Assembly: GCF_035306705.1 (NCBI RefSeq)
Contig: NZ_DATGNO010000034.1
Span: 1-27,974 of the forward strand
Direction: 5' to 3'
Length of the DNA: 27,974 nucleotides
Source of the DNA: Xanthomarina sp035306705
GTDB lineage: Bacteria; Bacteroidota; Bacteroidia; Flavobacteriales; Flavobacteriaceae
This document shows positions 23,197 through 27,974 of the stretch, in pieces; the first letter of the stretch is position 1, and each line of letters starts with the position of its first letter. The notes beneath the pieces were generated by a model. It was given only the letters and a program-made list of their open reading frames with translations. It had not been told where the DNA came from and made no database searches. Both the position numbers and the translations under genes were made by a program.

Positions 23197-24936
23197 ATGA
23201 AAGCTTTTTCAAAAATCATCTTAATACTTTTTAGTTTTGTCTTAGCTTGTCAGTCTAAAACCTCCGATATGTCTTCTAAAATCAATATTTCTGTATCGTA
23301 TTCAGACACTCTTAATCTAGACAGTCTGGATGGACGATTGCTTCTTGTTTTAGCTGATAGCCATGAAGTAGAGCCTCGATTTCAAGTGGCTTACGATTTA
23401 AAAGCACAACCTATTTTTGGTAAAAATGTAGATCATTTGAAACCTAATGAACCGATTATGTTTTCCGAAGACGATTTTGGTTTTCCGTATGAATCCTTAT
23501 CCGATTTAAAACCAGGAACCTATTATGTCCAAGCCGTTTTACACATTTACGACACCTTTAATTTATCTACTGGACACACAGTTAAACTGCCTATGGATAG
23601 AGGTGAAGGTCAAAAATGGAATAAATCTCCCGGAAATTTATACAGTAAACCTGTGAAAATTGAAGTTTCCAAGAATTCCATTCCAAATATTCAGATTGTT
23701 TTAGATCAGGTTATTCCTGAAATCGTAGAGCCGGAAGATACCGAGTGGATAAAACATATTAAAATGAAATCTGAGGTGTTATCAGAATTTTGGGGACGAG
23801 ACATGTATTTAGGAGCTCATGTGTTATTACCAAAAGGATTTAACGAACATCCTGAGGCCAAATATCCACTTATGGTTTTTCATGGGCATTTTCCAAGCGA
23901 TTTTGGTGGCTTTAGAACCACGCCTCCAGATGAAAATTTAAAACCAGAATATTCAGATCGGTTTGGGATAGACGGATATAATATTATTGAGCAACAAGAA
24001 GCCTACAATTTCTATAAACGCTGGAATGAACCAGATTTCCCTAGATTCTTAATCATAGAAATACAACATCCAACTCCTTATTACGACGATTCTTATGCGG
24101 TAAACTCTGCCAGTCAAGGTCCTTATGGCGACGCTATTACTTACGAGTTGATTCCATATATAGAAAACATGTTTAGAGGCCAAGGCGAAGGATGGGCTCG
24201 TTTTTTATATGGTGGTTCTACAGGTGGTTGGGAAGCTTTAGCAGTTCAGGTACAATATCCTGAAGAATATAATGGGTGTTTTGCCGCTTGTCCAGATCCC
24301 ATCGATTTTAGAGCTTATTGTTTGAATAATCTTTATGAAGATGACAATGCTTATTATGCAAAATCCAATCATAATCCTGTGGAAATACCTGGGCATAGAG
24401 ATTATTTAGGACATATTAGTGCCTCCATGAAAGCCATTAATCATTTGGAATTGGTGCTTGGAGACAAATCTCGATCTGGCGAACAATATGATATTTGGGA
24501 AGCAACCTATTCACCTCAAGGTGCTGATGGCTATCCGCAACGTATTTGGGATAAATATTCAGGTGAAATAAATCACGAAGTTGCCGAATATTGGAAAGAG
24601 AATTTCGATTTAAGGCATATTTTAGAACGTGATTGGGATAAATTGGGTGAAAAACTAAAAGGGAAAATCCATATTTATTGTGGAGATATGGATAATTATT
24701 ATTTGAACAATGCCGTTTATTTAATGGAAGATTTCCTTGAAAGCACGACAGATCCTTATTATGATGGGGAAGTAGCTTATGGCGATCGTGCCGAACATTG
24801 TTGGAATGGAGATCCAGAAAACCCCAACCATATTACTAGGTTGCGATACAATAGTATGTATGTTCCAAAAATTATGAAACGTATTATGGAATCTGCTCCA
24901 AAAGGTGCCGACTTAACAAGTTGGCGTTATAAGTAA
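23197..24936 (+). CDS. Lipoprotein alpha/beta-hydrolase (esterase-like) with N-terminal beta domain
   Basis: A 579-residue secreted lipoprotein (lipobox LAC at Cys18). Residues about 30-170 look like a beta-sandwich domain; about 185-575 form an alpha/beta hydrolase of the putative-esterase type. The nucleophile motif is GGSTGGW with Ser341 (338-345). Plausible acid residues are Asp497/Asp499 in CGDMDNYY and the histidine His534 in AEHCW. An HGHFPSDFGGF loop (229-239) may supply the oxyanion hole. The substrate is not evident: carbohydrate esters or peptides are both possible. No polysaccharide-utilisation genes are adjacent. It stands alone, preceded by a palindrome that could be an operator and followed 3 bases later by a convergent VOC gene. 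Confidence 0.82.
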   Translation: MKAFSKIILILFSFVLACQSKTSDMSSKINISVSYSDTLNLDSLDGRLLLVLADSHEVEPRFQVAYDLKAQPIFGKNVDHLKPNEPIMFSEDDFGFPYESLSDLKPGTYYVQAVLHIYDTFNLSTGHTVKLPMDRGEGQKWNKSPGNLYSKPVKIEVSKNSIPNIQIVLDQVIPEIVEPEDTEWIKHIKMKSEVLSEFWGRDMYLGAHVLLPKGFNEHPEAKYPLMVFHGHFPSDFGGFRTTPPDENLKPEYSDRFGIDGYNIIEQQEAYNFYKRWNEPDFPRFLIIEIQHPTPYYDDSYAVNSASQGPYGDAITYELIPYIENMFRGQGEGWARFLYGGSTGGWEALAVQVQYPEEYNGCFAACPDPIDFRAYCLNNLYEDDNAYYAKSNHNPVEIPGHRDYLGHISASMKAINHLELVLGDKSRSGEQYDIWEATYSPQGADGYPQRIWDKYSGEINHEVAEYWKENFDLRHILERDWDKLGEKLKGKIHIYCGDMDNYYLNNAVYLMEDFLESTTDPYYDGEVAYGDRAEHCWNGDPENPNHITRLRYNSMYVPKIMKRIMESAPKGADLTSWRYK

Positions 24937-24939
24937 GAT

Positions 24940-25359
24940 CTATTTGGCAAACAACTGATCCATATCTTTAAAAGCCTTAAACTCTAAAGCATTTCCAGCT
25001 GGATCATAGAAAAACATGGTAGCCTGTTCGCCTACTTGGCCTTCAAAACGAATGTAAGGTTCAATAATAAAACGGATGTCTTTTTGTTTTAAGGCCTCGG
25101 CAAATTGTTGAAAAGTTTCCCACGCTAGAACCACGCCAAAGTGTGGCACGGGAACTTGTTTGCCATCTACGGGATTGCTGTGTAAATCGTTTTCATGGGA
25201 TTTTGGTTTATAATGAATAACCAATTGATGACCAAAAAAGTTGAAATCTACCCAATGCTCACTACTTCTGCCTTCTTCACAATTTAAAATCTCGCGATAA
25301 AAAGTTCGGCAGGTTTCTAAATTATGAACAGGAATGGCTATATGAAAAGGGGAAAGCAT
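24940..25359 (-). CDS. VOC-family (glyoxalase/dioxygenase-fold) protein
   Basis: A 139-residue protein with the paired beta-alpha-beta-beta-beta fold: FHIAIPVHNLETCRTFYREIL (residues 5-25), a central PHFGVVLAW (72-80) and the closing FFYDPAGNALEFKAF (116-130). His6, His73 and Glu126 sit where metal ligands are usual, so it is probably a metal-dependent enzyme rather than a binding protein. The substrate is unknown. It starts one base after the rluF stop and is surely co-transcribed with it. Confidence 0.85.
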   Translation of the reverse strand: MLSPFHIAIPVHNLETCRTFYREILNCEEGRSSEHWVDFNFFGHQLVIHYKPKSHENDLHSNPVDGKQVPVPHFGVVLAWETFQQFAEALKQKDIRFIIEPYIRFEGQVGEQATMFFYDPAGNALEFKAFKDMDQLFAK

Positions 25360-25360
25360 C

Positions 25361-26122
25361 TTACTTTTTATCTTTTCTGCTAGGCTTCGTGGGAGTCATG
25401 ATTTCTTGTGTAGAATCTTCTAACAAATCGGATAGCTCCTTAAATTCGGTTTCTGTTAACTCTCTATATTCGCCTACTGGCATATCGAGTTTAATATTCA
25501 TGATCCTAACACGTTTCAGTGCTTCTACATTATAGTTTAAATACTCGCACATTCGACGGATTTGTCGGTTTAAACCTTGAGTTAGAATAATTCGGAACTC
25601 GTAAGTTCCTAGTTTTTCAACCTCACATTTTTTAGTGATGGTGTCTAAAATAGGCACACCTTCAGACATGTGTTTTAAAAAAGTTTGAGAAATAGGCTTG
25701 TCAACAGTCACTAAATATTCTTTGTCGTGGTTGTTGCTGGCTCGAAGTATTTTATTTACTATATCGCCATCATCTGTTAGCAAAATTAAGCCTTCACTGG
25801 GTTTATCTAGTCTTCCGATAGGGAAAATACGTTTCGGATACTTTATAAAATCGATAATATTGTCTTTTTCAACTCGCGTATCTGTCGTACAAACAATACC
25901 AATAGGTTTGTTGAAAGCCAAATAAACAAATTCTTCTTTGGTGTTTTTTATTAATTCTCCATCTACATGGACGATGTCGTTTGGACCTATTTTGGTTCCC
26001 ATTTCAGGAACTTCACCATTTATGGTAACACGTCCAGCATCGATAAGTTTGTCTGCTTCCCGACGCGAACAATATCCAACTTCACTTAAAAACTTATTAA
26101 TTCGTTTTAAATTTTCTTCCAT
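25361..26122 (-). CDS. rluF: 23S rRNA pseudouridine synthase, RluF type
   Basis: Isomerises uridine in 23S rRNA (U2604 in E. coli RluF). The 253-residue protein has an N-terminal S4 RNA-binding domain (about 5-50, INKFLSEVGYCSRREADKLI) and the RsuA/RluB/E/F catalytic motif GRLDKPSEGLILLT with Asp106. The RluF-specific stretches CTTDTRVEKDNIIDFI (78-93) and NHDKEYLVTVDKPIS are present, as is the closing GLNRQIRRMCEYL. A TATCTTTG -7 element ends five bases before the ATG. The VOC gene follows. Confidence 0.92.
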   Translation of the reverse strand: MEENLKRINKFLSEVGYCSRREADKLIDAGRVTINGEVPEMGTKIGPNDIVHVDGELIKNTKEEFVYLAFNKPIGIVCTTDTRVEKDNIIDFIKYPKRIFPIGRLDKPSEGLILLTDDGDIVNKILRASNNHDKEYLVTVDKPISQTFLKHMSEGVPILDTITKKCEVEKLGTYEFRIILTQGLNRQIRRMCEYLNYNVEALKRVRIMNIKLDMPVGEYRELTETEFKELSDLLEDSTQEIMTPTKPSRKDKK

Positions 26123-26126
26123 AAGG

Positions 26127-26134
26127 CAAAGATA
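26127..26134 (-). promoter_or_regulatory. -7 element immediately before rluF
   Basis: The minus strand reads TATCTTTG, an exact TAnnTTTG match ending five bases before the rluF ATG and lying in the 18-base gap after the upstream hydrolase stop. The transcript would be nearly leaderless, as proposed for pyrE. Confidence 0.4.
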
Positions 26135-26140
26135 GCAACT

Positions 26141-26968
26141 TTAGTTTTCTAAAAATTCGTAAATATAATTTGAAACTTCATCTGTAGCTAGAGAATGGCC
26201 AAAACCTTCGGTTGAAACCAATCTGCTGTTTTTATATTTATTTTTAATTAAAAGAGCATCGTTATAAGGAATAACTCGATCTTTTTTATCGTGAATAATT
26301 AATCCCTTTGAACTAATATGTTCCGAATAATTTGCTGTTGAAAATGCTTCTGGATATTGGCCAAAACGCTCTTTAATCATTAAATTAAGATGTTTTATAA
26401 CGCGATTGCTAAAGCCAAGCATGTCTGTATATCTCTTTAAAACATCGGTAAACTCTGAAGGAGCGCCCAAAAGAATTATTTTTTCAATGGACTCTTTTTG
26501 ATATTTAAATTGATAATAAGCTAAAGCCATACCGCCAACTGAATGTCCGATAATAATATTGGGTTGAAAGCGTTCGGAAACTACTTTTATAAATTCAGAA
26601 TAAATAATGGCGTTAAAGCGGTCGCTTCCAGAACGTCCATGTGCAGGAGCATCTAACGCCACGACGCCAAAACCTCTTTTCCTTAAATTGGTAATTAAGG
26701 TTTGCCATCTAGCAGAATTACTTTCCCAACCATGTGCCAATAAAATAGTTTCCTTTTCGCCCAACCAGCGGTAGGTCATAATGGGCATTTTATTAAAAGT
26801 GAGTTCTTCTCTAAAAGCGGTATCTAAAAAGTCGGATTGTTTCTCGTTTATTTGGCCTTTCAAGGGTTTTGTAAATAAAAACAAAGCCATTCTAGCGGCT
26901 AATTTTGGAAAAAATATGCCCGTAAAATTTATAATTAAACCTATCGTTTTTTGTAAAACAAGTTTCAT
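26141..26968 (-). CDS. Alpha/beta hydrolase with hydrophobic N-terminal segment
   Basis: A 275-residue hydrolase. A hydrophobic N-terminal stretch (about 5-32) may anchor it to the membrane. The fold then shows LLAHGWESN (77-84, oxyanion-hole HGW), DAPAHGRSG (106-114), nucleophile elbow GHSVGG with Ser143, Asp230 in HDKKDRVIP and His258 in GFGHSL, so the triad is complete. The substrate is unknown. It overlaps the end of the upstream cupin gene by 4 bases and is translationally coupled to it. Confidence 0.87.
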   Translation of the reverse strand: MKLVLQKTIGLIINFTGIFFPKLAARMALFLFTKPLKGQINEKQSDFLDTAFREELTFNKMPIMTYRWLGEKETILLAHGWESNSARWQTLITNLRKRGFGVVALDAPAHGRSGSDRFNAIIYSEFIKVVSERFQPNIIIGHSVGGMALAYYQFKYQKESIEKIILLGAPSEFTDVLKRYTDMLGFSNRVIKHLNLMIKERFGQYPEAFSTANYSEHISSKGLIIHDKKDRVIPYNDALLIKNKYKNSRLVSTEGFGHSLATDEVSNYIYEFLEN

Positions 26969-27339
26969 TCGCTTTCTCTATTAACTAGGTCCATGGAAAA
27001 TGCTGGTAAACAAATGGCAAGATATTCACAAGGCTCTGTAAACGGATTGGAATATTGTACTCGCGTATTTTTTTCTATTTTAATGGATTGTCCAGCTTCT
27101 AAAACAATTTCTTCTCCATCGATTACAAATTGCTTTTTACCTTTTATTATAAAGGTGTATTCATCGAATTCTGGAGTTTGAAATGGTTCGCTCCAACCGC
27201 CAGGTGCCAACATGTGTGCAATGCTTAGTTTGGAATCTCCTTGACTGGCATTTCCAAAATGTTCTTTAATTATTTTCCCATCAGTTGTTGGAACTATAAA
27301 TGGAGCATTTTGTATGATATATTTTTTATCTTTTCGCAT
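26965..27339 (-). CDS. Cupin-domain protein
   Basis: A 124-residue single-domain cupin with the first motif region GGWSEPFQTPEFDEYTFIIKG (about 48-68) and the second EAGQSIKIEKNTRVQYSNP. The usual first HxH pair is missing (the position reads GGWSEPF), so metal binding would have to rely on Glu and other residues, or may be absent. Its stop overlaps the hydrolase start by 4 bases. It follows the lipoprotein gene after 45 bases containing a hexamer tandem repeat. Confidence 0.8.
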   Translation of the reverse strand: MRKDKKYIIQNAPFIVPTTDGKIIKEHFGNASQGDSKLSIAHMLAPGGWSEPFQTPEFDEYTFIIKGKKQFVIDGEEIVLEAGQSIKIEKNTRVQYSNPFTEPCEYLAICLPAFSMDLVNRESE

Positions 27340-27347
27340 ATCTTTTT

Positions 27348-27377
27348 ACTTCAACTTCAACTTCAGTTTCGATTTCA
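27348..27377. repeat. Hexamer tandem repeat before the cupin gene
   Basis: Three exact ACTTCA copies followed by GTTTCG and ATTTCA, 30 bases in all. It starts nine bases upstream of the cupin start codon on the minus strand, where it reads TGAAGT. It fills most of the 45-base gap between two genes. Confidence 0.65.
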
Positions 27378-27384
27378 TAAGGTT

Positions 27385-27936
27385 TTACCAACCGATCATG
27401 AAATATTTAATTTTGGCTTTTTGAGGAATATATACTGCGTCAATTTTTGCGCTTGTGTCAAATTGAAGTTCTGGTGGTAATTCGGTTTTTGAAATGGTAA
27501 AAAATGTATTGTTGTCGTTTACAAAAACCACGACGTTTTTTAGCGTGTTTTGGATACTTGAAATTTTATGATTTTTTTCGATATCTCCAAACGTACTTAG
27601 GATAGAAACACCTTTATCTGTTTTGTATCGCGCATCCAACACTTTTATGGTTCCAATAGTTGATGTAGGATCTTGGACTTTTTTTGGAGTTAAGGTCAGT
27701 AATTTGTTACCTGCTTTATCAAAAATATCAATATCGGTTCTGTTAAAAGTGAATTCGTTATCAAGAAGTCTTTCTACAACCGAATCGTTTACAAAAACAG
27801 TTTTTAGATCTTTTACTTGTGTGGAATCTGTTAATAAACCAACATGCTGCTTCCCAATTTGAAAGGGATCTTGTTCTTTTTTGCAACCAATTAATAAAAA
27901 GCCTACAATGGCTAGACTAAGGATGGATGTTTTCAT
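27385..27936 (-). CDS. Lipoprotein of unknown function
   Basis: The 183-residue product starts with a lipoprotein signal ending LLIGC (Cys18), followed by KKEQDP. The remaining part contains DPFQIGKQHVGLLT (23-36), several strand-like segments with alternating hydrophobic residues and a C-terminal IPQKAKIKYFMIGW. I recognise no enzyme motif; it resembles hypothetical lipoproteins I recall from flavobacteria. A TAACTTTG element at the window edge (27966-27973) lies 29 bases upstream. The cupin and hydrolase genes follow on the same strand and may form one unit with it. Confidence 0.75.
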   Translation of the reverse strand: MKTSILSLAIVGFLLIGCKKEQDPFQIGKQHVGLLTDSTQVKDLKTVFVNDSVVERLLDNEFTFNRTDIDIFDKAGNKLLTLTPKKVQDPTSTIGTIKVLDARYKTDKGVSILSTFGDIEKNHKISSIQNTLKNVVVFVNDNNTFFTISKTELPPELQFDTSAKIDAVYIPQKAKIKYFMIGW

Positions 27937-27965
27937 ATAAAATAGGGGTGATTTTATTTAGTTGA

Positions 27966-27973
27966 CAAAGTTA
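27966..27973 (-). promoter_or_regulatory. -7 element before the right-edge lipoprotein gene
   Basis: The minus strand reads TAACTTTG, an exact TAnnTTTG match, 29 bases upstream of the ATG. Any -33 element would lie outside the window. Confidence 0.5.
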
Positions 27974-27974
27974 C

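Overview
The window reads as chromosomal DNA of a marine-type Flavobacteriaceae bacterium (Bacteroidota). Supporting signs are low GC, almost no Shine-Dalgarno sequences, several TAnnTTTG (-7) promoter elements, lipoproteins with short lipoboxes, an ECF sigma / FecR / TonB-receptor cassette, and the gene order rsfS-ftsH-LUD-cdsA-psd-ACBP, which I recall from this family. I see no tRNA, rRNA, CRISPR array, insertion sequence or phage gene. Genes are tightly packed. No gene-free stretch exceeds 300 bases; the longest is about 206 bases (22991-23196).

Layout. 1-3236 (+): a GDP-mannose-forming guanylyltransferase, a DUF389 membrane protein and a small lipoprotein. 3278-4782 (-): an MlaF/MlaE lipid-transport ABC pair without an MCE (MlaD) partner. 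4883-6556 (+): a PafA-type alkaline phosphatase lipoprotein. 6698-11617 (-): a run transcribed rsfS, ftsH, LUD-domain gene, cdsA, psd, acyl-CoA-binding protein. It joins ribosome silencing and membrane proteolysis to phospholipid synthesis and is split after ftsH by a hairpin and a promoter-like element. 11713-14209: biotin ligase, an SRPBCC protein with pyrE, and a Nudix hydrolase.

14240-19780 is the most interesting region. It holds an ECF sigma factor, its FecR anti-sigma factor and an STN-domain TonB receptor on the minus strand, with a large acidic multi-repeat lipoprotein divergently on the plus strand. The start of fecR and the start of the lipoprotein gene are each preceded by the same bipartite element, GGTAGGAG-N13-ACTGTTTTATA, identical at all 19 fixed positions and in spacing, and each oriented toward its gene. 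I infer that this is the promoter recognised by the local ECF sigma factor. It would make receptor, anti-sigma factor and lipoprotein one cell-surface-signalling regulon, while the sigma gene itself lacks the element. The lipoprotein is built from four modules of about 40 residues and two copies of a lipocalin-like domain of about 100 residues flanking a flavobacterial surface-protein module.

19929-27936: housekeeping genes (ffh, folD, rluF) with a YwaF/TIGR02206 membrane protein, a lipoprotein esterase-like hydrolase, a VOC protein, an alpha/beta hydrolase overlapping a cupin gene, and a lipoprotein of unknown function at the right edge. Two short tandem-repeat patches lie before folD and before the cupin gene.
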